A DNA stretch of 64,000 nucleotides from Bradyrhizobium sp. SZCCT0148 (GTDB taxonomy: Bacteria > Pseudomonadota > Alphaproteobacteria > Rhizobiales > Xanthobacteraceae), in assembly GCF_018129985.1 (NCBI RefSeq), contig NZ_JAFCKT010000004.1, forward strand, positions 1-64,000. Reading direction: 5' to 3'. This document shows, piece by piece, positions 54,594-63,076 of this stretch (positions within the stretch are counted from its first letter, which is position 1; each line of letters begins with the position of its first letter). A model generated the notes under the pieces. The model had not been told where the DNA came from. It worked only from the letters and a program-made list of their open reading frames with translations, and ran no database searches. A program made the position numbers and the translations under genes.

Positions 54594-55769
54594 GTGCTCC
54601 ACTATCAGCCGAACAAGGAATTGGGCGAGACAACCGCGACGGCACCCGCGCGGTCGAGCGGCAGCGCACGAAAGCTGCACGTGCTGCTCGCCCAGACCCA
54701 GGCCGAGAACGCCGGGGCGCAGGAGATTTCCAGGCTGCTCGGCGCCGGGCTGACCGCGCGCGGCTATCGCGTCACCAACCTCTTCTTCTTCCGCAAATCG
54801 GATTCTTTCGACGAGCCGCCCGATACGCTCTATTGCGCGCCGAGCCGTCCCGGCAATCCGGTGGCCCTGCTGCGGATGCTGTGGACGCTCGGCCGCCATA
54901 TCAGCAGCATCAAGCCGGACGCCGTCCTGACCTTTCAGCATTTCGGCAACGTCATCGGCGGCGGCGTGACACGTCTGGTCAGCCGCGCGCCTGTCGTCGC
55001 CAACCAGGTTTCATCCGCATTGTCGATGAGCTGGCCGGTTCGCACGGCCGACATCGTGATGGGCAGCGTCGGCTTCTTCGACCGCATCACGCTCAATTCG
55101 CAGGACATGGAGCGCGAATATTCGCGCTACCCCGCAGCCTACCGGTCGCGCATGGTGCATGTCCCGCACGGCTTCGACGACAAGGCCCTTACCCTGTCGA
55201 AGGAAGCTGCGCGAGAAAAGTTCAACCTGCCGCCGGACCGCATATTGCTCGGCTGCGCAGCACGGCTGCATCCCCACAAGCGTCTCGATCTGGCGATACG
55301 GCTGTTGCCGGACCAACCGTCCTGGCATCTCGCGCTCGCCGGCCAGGGCGCCGACGAGGCCCGGCTGAAGCTGCTGGCGAGCGAATTGAAAGTGTCGGAC
55401 AGGCTGCATCTGCTCGGAGAAATTCCCCCCAGCCGGATGGCGGACTTTCTCGCCGGCCTGGACGTGTTCGTGTTCCCGACACAGGCCGAGACCTTCGGTC
55501 TGGCCGCGGTCGAGGCTGCGAACGCCGGTGTGCCCTCCGTCGTCACCGATCTTCCCGTCTTGCGCGAAGTGCTGTCATACGACGGAAAGCCGACGGCTTT
55601 GTTCGTCGACGCCTCCGATCATGCAAAGCTCTCTGCAGTCGTCTCCACGCTGCTGACGGACCAACATTTGCGCGACGAACTGCGACAAAACGCCAAAGGC
55701 CTGCGGCTGCGCTATTCGGTAGATGCCATGGTGGAGGAATACATCCGAATACTCGGCGAGGTCATTTGA
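54594..55769 (+). CDS. GT4-family glycosyltransferase
   Basis: A 391-residue GT-B enzyme. The C-terminal domain has the GT4 signatures CAARLHPHKRLDLAI, HLALAGQG, LHLLGEI and the E-x7-E motif in ETFGLAAVEAANAG. It starts with GTG at 54594 (GGGATC upstream). It would add a sugar from a nucleotide donor to a glycan made by this locus. The linkage is not predictable. Confidence 0.88.
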   Translation: MLHYQPNKELGETTATAPARSSGSARKLHVLLAQTQAENAGAQEISRLLGAGLTARGYRVTNLFFFRKSDSFDEPPDTLYCAPSRPGNPVALLRMLWTLGRHISSIKPDAVLTFQHFGNVIGGGVTRLVSRAPVVANQVSSALSMSWPVRTADIVMGSVGFFDRITLNSQDMEREYSRYPAAYRSRMVHVPHGFDDKALTLSKEAAREKFNLPPDRILLGCAARLHPHKRLDLAIRLLPDQPSWHLALAGQGADEARLKLLASELKVSDRLHLLGEIPPSRMADFLAGLDVFVFPTQAETFGLAAVEAANAGVPSVVTDLPVLREVLSYDGKPTALFVDASDHAKLSAVVSTLLTDQHLRDELRQNAKGLRLRYSVDAMVEEYIRILGEVI

Positions 55770-55797
55770 CCTAATACCTGGAATAGATTGGCTCGAC

Positions 55798-57333
55798 ATG
55801 ATCATCGAGTTTCGCTGTGAACGTGAGCATCCCCGGCGATGGATGAGCCGCGACACGCTGTTGATCGACGGCCGGGGCGTTCCGGTTCAAATCGCGTGGA
55901 CGGCGACTGCAGAGCCGCGCCCCGCGGGCCTCGACGCCCTGTTCGAGCTGGAACGCGTGGTGTTGCACAAAGGCAAACACAGCGGCGCCAACAGACTGCA
56001 CATCGTTTCGGAATCAACGCGAGGTCGGACCCGGACCGCCGACGTGATCGTCGACTTCACCAATGGTGCGCGCGATCCCAACAGCCCCGCAAAGCTCTAT
56101 CTCCGTCCGCTGTTCAACGGAGTTGCCGGCGAGAATGCCGCCCTCGCCGCCATTCTTGCCGGTGACCTGCCGGTGATCGACATCGTCAACGAGGTCGACG
56201 GTTCGCTCGTCGATAGCGGCCATCCATCCGGCGAAATTGCCGCCGGCTTGAGCGGTGCGCTCGAAACCGTCATGGCGCGAACCCTCACGATGGTTGCGGC
56301 AATCCTGTCGGGACGGCCGCGCATTGTGCCGCAGCTGGCGCGTTCCATCGCGAACGGCGCGGGCCGACGAGCCTCAGCCTATGTCACGCGCGGCCTTGCT
56401 GTCTCCATCGCCAAGGAAATCTATCGCCTCTGCTGCTACGCCCCGCATTGGCATGTCGGCTGGCGCTTCAACGACGGCGCAGGCGTCTGGCAGACCGGCG
56501 ACCTGTCCGGGCCGCGCTGGAACGTCCTTGGTGATCCCGGCAATCACTTCTATGCCGACCCCTTTCCCATTACATGGCAGGGACGCACCTTCATCTTCTT
56601 CGAAGATCTCGATCACCGTATCGGTAAAGGCATCATTTCCGCCATCGAGTTCAACAACGCCGGCCCAATGGGAAAAGTGGTGCCCGTGCTGGACGAGCCT
56701 TGGCACCTCTCCTATCCCTTTCTGATCGAAGACGGCGGCGAGTTGTGGATGATCCCGGAGAGTTCGACCCATGGGGACGTCGCGCTCTACAAATGCGTTC
56801 AGTTTCCGGACAAATGGGAGCGGCATGCGACGCTGCTGTCGGGCCTCGAACTTGCGGACGTGACGATCACGCGGCACAACGGCCTGTATTATCTGTTCGG
56901 CGCCTGGCGCGATGGGACCGGCGGTTATTCGGATTCGCTGGCGATCTATTACGCCGAGCATCTCCTGGGTCCCTGGGTGCCCCATGCCAGCAACCCGGTG
57001 CTGATCGACCGGGCCAGCACGCGGCCGGCGGGGAATCTGATCACCATGAACGGCAAACTATGGCGACCGGTGCAGGACTGTAACGATGGCTACGGCGCGG
57101 CGCTCGCGCTGGCGGAAGTGGTCGAATTGTCGCCGACGACGTTCAAGCAGATCGTCCGCCACACGCTGAAGCCCGGACCGCTATGGCCCGGCAGAAAGCT
57201 GCATACCCTCAACCGCTACGGCCGGCTCGAGGTGATCGACGGCTCCCGCGTGCAGCCCAAGATGCGCGCCATCGCGAGCAGATTTCCATCGGCGATTTCA
57301 TCTGCGCAACCGAGCCCGCGTTCGGCGCTTTGA
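55798..57333 (+). CDS. GINT-like (glucosamine inositolphosphorylceramide transferase family) protein
   Basis: A 511-residue protein in two parts. The N-terminal part up to about 210 resembles a formyltransferase/GlcNAc-processing segment (LRPLFNGVAGENAA, then VDGSLVDSG). From about 260 there is a five-bladed propeller-like domain: NHFYADPFPI, FIFFEDLDHRIGKGIIS, LSYPFLIEDGGELWMIPES and RPAGNLI. That C-terminal block is the domain of plant GINT1-like and bacterial relatives. ATG 55798 is chosen. It follows the glycosyltransferase by 28 bp, so it shares its operon and glycan. Confidence 0.7.
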   Translation: MIIEFRCEREHPRRWMSRDTLLIDGRGVPVQIAWTATAEPRPAGLDALFELERVVLHKGKHSGANRLHIVSESTRGRTRTADVIVDFTNGARDPNSPAKLYLRPLFNGVAGENAALAAILAGDLPVIDIVNEVDGSLVDSGHPSGEIAAGLSGALETVMARTLTMVAAILSGRPRIVPQLARSIANGAGRRASAYVTRGLAVSIAKEIYRLCCYAPHWHVGWRFNDGAGVWQTGDLSGPRWNVLGDPGNHFYADPFPITWQGRTFIFFEDLDHRIGKGIISAIEFNNAGPMGKVVPVLDEPWHLSYPFLIEDGGELWMIPESSTHGDVALYKCVQFPDKWERHATLLSGLELADVTITRHNGLYYLFGAWRDGTGGYSDSLAIYYAEHLLGPWVPHASNPVLIDRASTRPAGNLITMNGKLWRPVQDCNDGYGAALALAEVVELSPTTFKQIVRHTLKPGPLWPGRKLHTLNRYGRLEVIDGSRVQPKMRAIASRFPSAISSAQPSPRSAL

Positions 57334-57392
57334 GCTGCGGCCCTGCCCGTCTGGCTCGTCCGCCGCAATCGATACCCCTGAGCTTCTCCCGC

Positions 57393-58316
57393 TCACTTCG
57401 CCGCGTCGATCCAGATTCCCGGCTCCGAATGCTCGCGGATGTGGCTGACCAGGGAGTCGGAAAACACCCTGATCTTGGCGGGCAGGCCCGCGCGGTTCTG
57501 ATAGGCGATATTCATGGTGAGGAGCGGCAACTCCCAGTCCATCAGCACCGGAACGAGACGGCCGGCCGCAATGTCGCTCTGCACGATGTAGAGCGGCTGG
57601 ATGAGGATGCCGAGACCCGCCAGCGCTGCGCCTCGGATGACCTGGCCGTCGTTGCTGTCGAGCGTCGGCGTGATGCGGACGGTCTGCGTCATGCTGCCCC
57701 GGCTCAGCCGCAGCGAATAGGGATCGTTGGCGAGATTGTAGACCAGCATGTTGTGGCGGGCGAGATCGGCAGGGTGCTCCGGACGGCCATGCTTCTCCAG
57801 ATAGGACGGAGCGGCCGCGAGCACGCGATGCATCTGGCCGATGCGGCGGACGATGATGTTCGAATCCGGCTCCTGCTCGCGCGTGCGGATCGCAACGTCG
57901 ATGCCGGCCTCGATGAAATCAGGGTAGCGGTTGGCAGTCGTGATCTGCATGTTGAGCTTTGGATAGCGCGCGCGGAAAGCCGGCAGCATCGGCGCGAGAT
58001 AGATCACCGCAAAGGACAGCGAACTCGTGACGCGCAGCGTACCCTGCGGTGACAGCGCGCGATCGCTGACGATGTCCTCGGCTTCGGCCAACTCGCTCAG
58101 CACGGGGCCGCAGCGGTTCAGAAGTTCCTGCCCGGCTTCCGTCAACCACAGCCGGCGGGTGTTGCGCTCGATCAGGCGGACCGCGAGGCGCTCCTCGAGC
58201 GCGCTGAGGGTGCGGCTCGCAGCCGCATTCGACATCCTCAAGGCTTCGGCTGCCTTGGACAGGCTGCCGAGCTCGGCCGTCTTGGCGAAGACCTCCAGTT
58301 GCAGCAACCGATCCAT
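57393..58316 (-). CDS. LysR-family transcriptional regulator
   Basis: A 307-residue regulator: N-terminal winged helix LSKAAEALRMSNAAASRTLSAL and a periplasmic-binding-like effector domain. It diverges from the hydroxyquinol-type operon, the usual LysR arrangement. A perfect 9-bp inverted repeat lies in the shared promoter (58338-58378). The inducer is probably an aromatic substrate or ring-cleavage product. Confidence 0.92.
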   Translation of the reverse strand: MDRLLQLEVFAKTAELGSLSKAAEALRMSNAAASRTLSALEERLAVRLIERNTRRLWLTEAGQELLNRCGPVLSELAEAEDIVSDRALSPQGTLRVTSSLSFAVIYLAPMLPAFRARYPKLNMQITTANRYPDFIEAGIDVAIRTREQEPDSNIIVRRIGQMHRVLAAAPSYLEKHGRPEHPADLARHNMLVYNLANDPYSLRLSRGSMTQTVRITPTLDSNDGQVIRGAALAGLGILIQPLYIVQSDIAAGRLVPVLMDWELPLLTMNIAYQNRAGLPAKIRVFSDSLVSHIREHSEPGIWIDAAK

Positions 58317-58337
58317 ATTTCCACTTTCTGGAAAAGA

Positions 58338-58378
58338 GACTTGCGATTATTGACCTTTATTTCCGTATCTCGCAAGTC
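58338..58378. promoter_or_regulatory. Inverted repeat in the LysR/ring-cleavage divergent promoter
   Basis: GACTTGCGA at 58338-58346 and its exact complement TCGCAAGTC at 58370-58378 are separated by 23 bases. It lies 22 bp before the LysR start and 46 bp before the Dabb-gene start, where a LysR activator binding site is expected. Arms this long are more than chance would give in 100 bp. Confidence 0.6.
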
Positions 58379-58423
58379 AAAATGGCCGCAACAAAGCAAG
58401 ACAGTAGGCGAGGAAATCAGGAA

Positions 58424-58747
58424 ATGTCGGGCCCGATCAGGCACATCGTGATGTGGCGGCTGCGCGGGGAGACCCCTGAGGAGCGTGCCGCTGCCCGAAC
58501 CAAGGTCAAGACCCTGTTCGAGGGCCTGAAGGGCCGGATCGACGGCCTCACCCATATCGAAGTCGGCGTCGACGTCAGCGAGGTCGATTATGCCTGCGAC
58601 GTGGTGTTGTTCTCCGAATTTGCCGACCAGGCCGCGCTTTCGGCCTACGCAACTCATCCTGAGCATTTGCGCGTCCGCGAAGCATTGGGCGACTTGCGGA
58701 TCGGACGCTTCCAGGTCGATTATCCCATCAAAGAGACCGGCGCATGA
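58424..58747 (+). CDS. Dabb (stress-responsive A/B barrel) protein
   Basis: A 107-residue ferredoxin-like dimeric barrel protein: IRHIVMWRL near the start and YATHPEHLRVREALG, the typical Dabb H-P-x-H motif. Dabb proteins bind small aromatics and in a few cases act as cyclases or decarboxylases. It is the first gene of the ring-cleavage operon and overlaps the reductase start by 4 bp (ATGA). The start at 58424 is preferred; 58382 is possible. Confidence 0.82.
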   Translation: MSGPIRHIVMWRLRGETPEERAAARTKVKTLFEGLKGRIDGLTHIEVGVDVSEVDYACDVVLFSEFADQAALSAYATHPEHLRVREALGDLRIGRFQVDYPIKETGA

Positions 58748-59823
58748 TCGGTTCGTTCACCTTTGAAAACCTGCCCTGCCGCGTCGTGTTCGGCAGCGGA
58801 ACGCTTGGCTCTGCCAGGGCCGAGGTGGAACGGCTGGGCGGCAAGCGCGCGCTGGTGCTGACGACGCCGCAGCAGGAAGCGCAGGGCAAGAGCCTCGGTT
58901 CCGCGCTCGGCCCGCTCTATGCCGGCATCTTTGCCAACGCCACCATGCACACGCCGGTCGATGTCACGGAGCGCGCGCTCGCGGCGATGAAAGCATGCGA
59001 GGCCGACTGCGTCGTCTCGCTCGGCGGCGGTTCGACGACTGGCCTCGGCAAGGCGCTCGCCTTGCGCACCGGCATCAACCAGCTCTGTATCCCAACCACC
59101 TATGCCGGCTCGGAGATGACGCCGATCGTCGGCCAGACCGAGAACGGCCTGAAGACCACGGTGCGCGATGCCGCGATCCTCCCCGAGACGGTGATCTACG
59201 ATGTCGACCTCACCTTGACGTTGCCGGCAAGTCTGGCCGCAACATCGGGCATCAATGCCATCGCCCACGCAGTCGAAGCGCTTTATGCGCGCGACTCCAA
59301 TCCCGTCACGTCGCTGATGGCGGAAGAAGGCATCCGCGCGCTCGCCCGCGCCCTGCCCGCCATTGCCGCCCAAACCGACGACCGCGAGGCCCGCACCGAA
59401 GCGCTCTATGGCGCCTGGCTGTGCGGTGTCTGCCTCGGCACCGTCGGCATGGCGCTGCATCACAAGCTCTGCCACACGCTCGGGGGAACCTTTGACCTGC
59501 CGCACGCCGAGACGCACACCATCGTGCTGCCGCACGCGCTGGCCTACAACGCGCCGGCGGTGCCCGACGCGATGGCGCGAATCTCCCGTGCGATCGGCGC
59601 GGCCGATGCATCGCAGGGACTTTTCGAGCTTGCGAAGCGGCTGGGTGCGAAGACGGCGCTGCGCGATATCGGCATGCCCGAGGGCGGCATCGACAAGGCG
59701 GCTGATCTTGCCGTCACCAACGCTTACTGGAATCCGCGCCCGCTCGAGCGCGGCGCCATCCGCGACCTGATCGCGCGCGCCTGGGCCGGCGAGCCCCCGG
59801 CCTTCAACAAAGCGGCGGCCTGA
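58744..59823 (+). CDS. Maleylacetate reductase (iron-type alcohol dehydrogenase family)
   Basis: A 359-residue NAD(P)H-dependent enzyme reducing maleylacetate to 3-oxoadipate. Family motifs: VVFGSGTLGS, GGGSTTGLGKALALRT, IPTTYAGSEMT, and the metal-region His in INAIAHAVEALY and HHKLCHTLGG, followed by LPHAETHTIVLP. Length and motifs match maleylacetate reductase rather than general Fe-ADH. It is consistent with the hydroxyquinol-type dioxygenase downstream, whose product maleylacetate it consumes. Confidence 0.9.
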   Translation: MIGSFTFENLPCRVVFGSGTLGSARAEVERLGGKRALVLTTPQQEAQGKSLGSALGPLYAGIFANATMHTPVDVTERALAAMKACEADCVVSLGGGSTTGLGKALALRTGINQLCIPTTYAGSEMTPIVGQTENGLKTTVRDAAILPETVIYDVDLTLTLPASLAATSGINAIAHAVEALYARDSNPVTSLMAEEGIRALARALPAIAAQTDDREARTEALYGAWLCGVCLGTVGMALHHKLCHTLGGTFDLPHAETHTIVLPHALAYNAPAVPDAMARISRAIGAADASQGLFELAKRLGAKTALRDIGMPEGGIDKAADLAVTNAYWNPRPLERGAIRDLIARAWAGEPPAFNKAAA

Positions 59824-59827
59824 AACG

Positions 59828-61192
59828 ATGCGGCGTACGCTGATCAAATCCGCCACCGTCATCACCATGGATGACGCGATCGGTGACCTCGGCACCGGCG
59901 ATGTGCTGATTGAGGGCAGCCGCATCGTCGATGTGCGTCCATCGATCGACGTCGCCGCCGACACGGAGATCGTCGACGGCAAAGGCCGTATCGTCATTCC
60001 CGGCCTGATCAACGCGCACATGCACACCTGGCAGACCGGCCTGCGCGGCTTTGCCGCGAACTGGACGCTGCTGGAGTATTTCCGCCGCATGCATGCAGGG
60101 CTCGCGACCGTGTTCCGGCCCGACGACATCCATATTGCCACGCTGGTCGGCGCGCTGAACCAGATCAATTGCGGCACCACCACGCTGGTCGATTGGTGCC
60201 ACAACAATCCGACGCCGGAACACACCGACGCCGCGGTGCGCGGCCTGATCGAGAGCGGCATCCGCGCCGCCTTTTTCCACGGCTCGCCCAAGCCGGAGCC
60301 GAAGCCGGGCGAGCCCCATTTCTCGGAAGTGCCGCACCCGCGCCACGAGATCGAACGGCTGCTGGCGGGTGCCCTCGCCGACCGCGACGGTCTCGTTACG
60401 CTCGGCCTTGCAATTCTCGGCCCGCATTATTCGACACTCGACGTCGCCATGCACGATTTCCGGCTGGCGCGCGAACTGAACTTGATCGCATCAATGCATC
60501 AGGGCGGCGGCCCGGCCAAGACGCCGGGTGGCTGGGAGAAGCTGATCGAGGCCGGGCTCGTCGGCACCGGCATCAACATCGTCCATGGCAACGATCTGCC
60601 CGACGATCTGCTCGACCGCATGGTCCATCTCGGCGTGTCCTTCTCGGTCACGCCGGAGAACGAAATGATCCAAGGTCACGGCTTTCCGATCACCGGGCGG
60701 CTGCTCAAGCGCGGAGTGCGGCCGACGATCGGCATTGATCTGGAGTCCGTGCTGGCCGGCGACCTCCTGACCGTCGCGCGCGTCGCGCTCGCGACACAGC
60801 GGGCGTTCGACAATGCGGAGGCGCGCAAGACCACCGGCACCATTCCCGCGACCACCACGATCCCCGTTCGCGAAGCACTGCGCTGGATCACGACGGAAGG
60901 CGCCCGCATGCTCGGCCGCGAGGACCAGATCGGATCGCTGACCCCGGGCAAGCTCGCCGACCTCGTCGTTATCAATGCCTCCGACCTCAACCTCGTCCCG
61001 GTGCATGACCCCGTCGCGACCGTCGTGATGCAGACGAGCCTTGCCAATATCGAGGCCGTGATGATCGGCGGCCTCTGGAAAAAGCGAAACGGACAACTTC
61101 TGGTCGAGGGACTGGAGGCGAAGATGGAATTGCTGGTGCAATCGGGCCGGCGTCTGGTGCAGGACATCGAACGACAGGGACGCGCCGCCTGA
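59828..61192 (+). CDS. Metal-dependent amidohydrolase (TrzN/AtzA/SAH-deaminase type)
   Basis: A 454-residue TIM-barrel hydrolase. The first metal motif is NAHMHTWQT (HxH), followed by ASMHQGG, IVHGNDL and the Asp in TIGIDLES; LTPGKLADLVVI is the usual C-terminal mark. Relatives deaminate or dechlorinate heterocycles and purines. Its place between maleylacetate reductase and the ring-cleavage genes suggests removal of an amino or halide group from an aromatic or heteroaromatic compound. The substrate is unknown. Confidence 0.85.
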   Translation: MRRTLIKSATVITMDDAIGDLGTGDVLIEGSRIVDVRPSIDVAADTEIVDGKGRIVIPGLINAHMHTWQTGLRGFAANWTLLEYFRRMHAGLATVFRPDDIHIATLVGALNQINCGTTTLVDWCHNNPTPEHTDAAVRGLIESGIRAAFFHGSPKPEPKPGEPHFSEVPHPRHEIERLLAGALADRDGLVTLGLAILGPHYSTLDVAMHDFRLARELNLIASMHQGGGPAKTPGGWEKLIEAGLVGTGINIVHGNDLPDDLLDRMVHLGVSFSVTPENEMIQGHGFPITGRLLKRGVRPTIGIDLESVLAGDLLTVARVALATQRAFDNAEARKTTGTIPATTTIPVREALRWITTEGARMLGREDQIGSLTPGKLADLVVINASDLNLVPVHDPVATVVMQTSLANIEAVMIGGLWKKRNGQLLVEGLEAKMELLVQSGRRLVQDIERQGRAA

Positions 61193-61214
61193 GGGGCGCC
61201 AACGGACACCAACA

Positions 61215-62117
61215 ATGACAGATACTTCGAAGAACATCGCTTTCATCGGGATCGGCAAGATGGGCTTGCCGATGTCGGTGCTCGTCGCCAAGGCCGGTTA
61301 CGCCGTCACCGCGTTCGACCAAAGCGCGGCGCGGATCAACGAGGCACGCGGGCAAGGCGTTCTGATCGCGGCGTCGCCAGTTGAGGCCGTGAGCGGCAAG
61401 GCCGCTGTCATCACCTCGCTGCCGGACGACATCGCGTTGCGCGGCGCGCTGCTCGGCCCTACCGGCCTCATGGCGGCCATGGCACCAGGAACCGTTCTGA
61501 TCGAGACCAGCACCGTCAGCGTCGAAGCGTCCACTGAGGTTGCGGCCGCCGCGCAGGCGCGCGGCATTCCCTATCTGCGCTCGCCGGTCTCCGGCAACGC
61601 CAGCATCGTGCATACCGGCGCCTTGACCTGCTTCGTCTCGGGGCCGAAAGACGCCTTCGAAAACGCAAAGACGCTGTTTGCGGCCTTCACCCGCGCGCAG
61701 ACCTATCTCGGTCCGGCCGAGGAAGCACGCTACGCAAAGCTCTCGGTCAATCTGATGATCGCGGTGTCGGCGGCGATGATGGCCGAGAGCCTGGCGCTGG
61801 CGCGCAAGGGCGGCATCGCCTGGCAGGACATTCTGAAAGTGCTCGACGACAGCGCGGTGGCCTCGCCCATGGTCAAGTACAAGACCGCGCCTCTGCGCAA
61901 CCGCGACTTCGAGTCCACTTTCTCCTGCAAGCAGATGGCCAAGGATCTCGACCTCATCCTCGGCGCCGGCCACGCCGTCGGCGTCCCGCTTCAGCTCGCC
62001 GCTCAGGTGCGCGAGACCTACGGCTCCCTGGTCGCGCAAGGCGACGGCGACGCAGACTTCATCGCGACGGTCAAGCACCTGGAACGGCTGTCCGGGCTCG
62101 GCGAGCCCAAACTCTGA
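61215..62117 (+). CDS. 3-hydroxyisobutyrate dehydrogenase-like NAD(P)-dependent beta-hydroxyacid dehydrogenase
   Basis: A 300-residue enzyme with the Rossmann FIGIGKMGLPM, the substrate motif SPVSGNASIVHTG and the catalytic Lys in YAKLSVNLM. It belongs to the beta-hydroxyacid dehydrogenases (including tartronate semialdehyde reductase and GarR relatives). It would reduce or oxidise a 3-hydroxyacid from this catabolic route. Confidence 0.88.
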   Translation: MTDTSKNIAFIGIGKMGLPMSVLVAKAGYAVTAFDQSAARINEARGQGVLIAASPVEAVSGKAAVITSLPDDIALRGALLGPTGLMAAMAPGTVLIETSTVSVEASTEVAAAAQARGIPYLRSPVSGNASIVHTGALTCFVSGPKDAFENAKTLFAAFTRAQTYLGPAEEARYAKLSVNLMIAVSAAMMAESLALARKGGIAWQDILKVLDDSAVASPMVKYKTAPLRNRDFESTFSCKQMAKDLDLILGAGHAVGVPLQLAAQVRETYGSLVAQGDGDADFIATVKHLERLSGLGEPKL

Positions 62118-62133
62118 TCGGCGGAAGGCACAG

Positions 62134-63018
62134 ATGCGTAATTTCAACGAGACCACGATCACCGACGCGGTGCTGGAGCGGATCAAGGATGCCAGCGATC
62201 CGCGCATCAAGCAGATCAGCGAAGCGTTGGTGCGCCACCTCCATGCCTTCGTCCGCGAGATCCGCCCGACCCAGAAGGAATGGGAGTTCGGCATCGACTT
62301 CCTGACGCGCACCGGGCACATGTGCGACGACAAGCGACAGGAGTTCATCCTGCTGTCGGATACGCTCGGCGTCTCCATGCTGGTCGATGCGATCAACCAT
62401 CCCGTGCCGGAGGGCGCGACCGAGACCACGGTGCTTGGCCCGTTCTTCGTCCAGGCTGCTCCTGAGAAGGACAACGGCGCGGATATTTCGGGCCCGATGG
62501 AGGGCGATCCCATGCTGGTCACCGGCTCGGTCTCGGCGGTCGACGGCAAGCCGCTCGTGGGTGCCATCGTGGATGTCTGGCACTCCGACGATGACGGCTA
62601 CTATGACGTGCAGCAGCTCGACCAGATCGGCGATCTCGCCATGCGCGCGCGCTTCCACACCGACGCCAACGGCAAATTCCATTTCTGGTCGATCAAGCCG
62701 GCCGCCTACCCCGTTCCACACGACGGCCCGGTCGGCGAGATGCTGGAGGCGCAGGGCCGCCACCCCTGGCGTCCGGCGCATGTGCATTTCATGATCTCCG
62801 CGCCCGGCTTCGAGCAGTTGGTGACCCACGTGTTCGTCGCAGGAGACCAATATCTCGACTCGGACGTGGTGTTCGGCGTCAAGGACAGCCTGATCCGCGA
62901 ATTCGCCAGGCATCCGGCCGGCCGTGCGCCGGATGGTCGCATGGTGGACACCGAATATTTCCATCTCAACTATGATTTCGGCCTCAAGCAGGTCGCGAGC
63001 AACGCAAGAGCCGCTTAG
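62134..63018 (+). CDS. Intradiol ring-cleavage dioxygenase, hydroxyquinol 1,2-dioxygenase type
   Basis: A 294-residue non-heme iron(III) enzyme. The N-terminal helical linker domain (1-100) typical of catechol/hydroxyquinol dioxygenases is present. Iron ligands are a Tyr in DGYYDVQ (156/157), Tyr192 in AAYPVPHDG, and His216 and His218 in RPAHVHF. It would open hydroxyquinol to maleylacetate; with maleylacetate reductase in the same operon this reading is favoured over catechol cleavage. Confidence 0.9.
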   Translation: MRNFNETTITDAVLERIKDASDPRIKQISEALVRHLHAFVREIRPTQKEWEFGIDFLTRTGHMCDDKRQEFILLSDTLGVSMLVDAINHPVPEGATETTVLGPFFVQAAPEKDNGADISGPMEGDPMLVTGSVSAVDGKPLVGAIVDVWHSDDDGYYDVQQLDQIGDLAMRARFHTDANGKFHFWSIKPAAYPVPHDGPVGEMLEAQGRHPWRPAHVHFMISAPGFEQLVTHVFVAGDQYLDSDVVFGVKDSLIREFARHPAGRAPDGRMVDTEYFHLNYDFGLKQVASNARAA

Positions 63019-63076
63019 GATCAGACGGCGACGGACCGGCAAGAGTCCGCCAACAGGGAGCAGACGGGAGCTAAGG

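Noticed and set aside
58720..62567. Open frames of over 500 codons antisense to the ring-cleavage operon
   Set aside because: They mirror the codon pattern of maleylacetate reductase, the amidohydrolase and the dehydrogenase/dioxygenase genes and encode low-information sequence.
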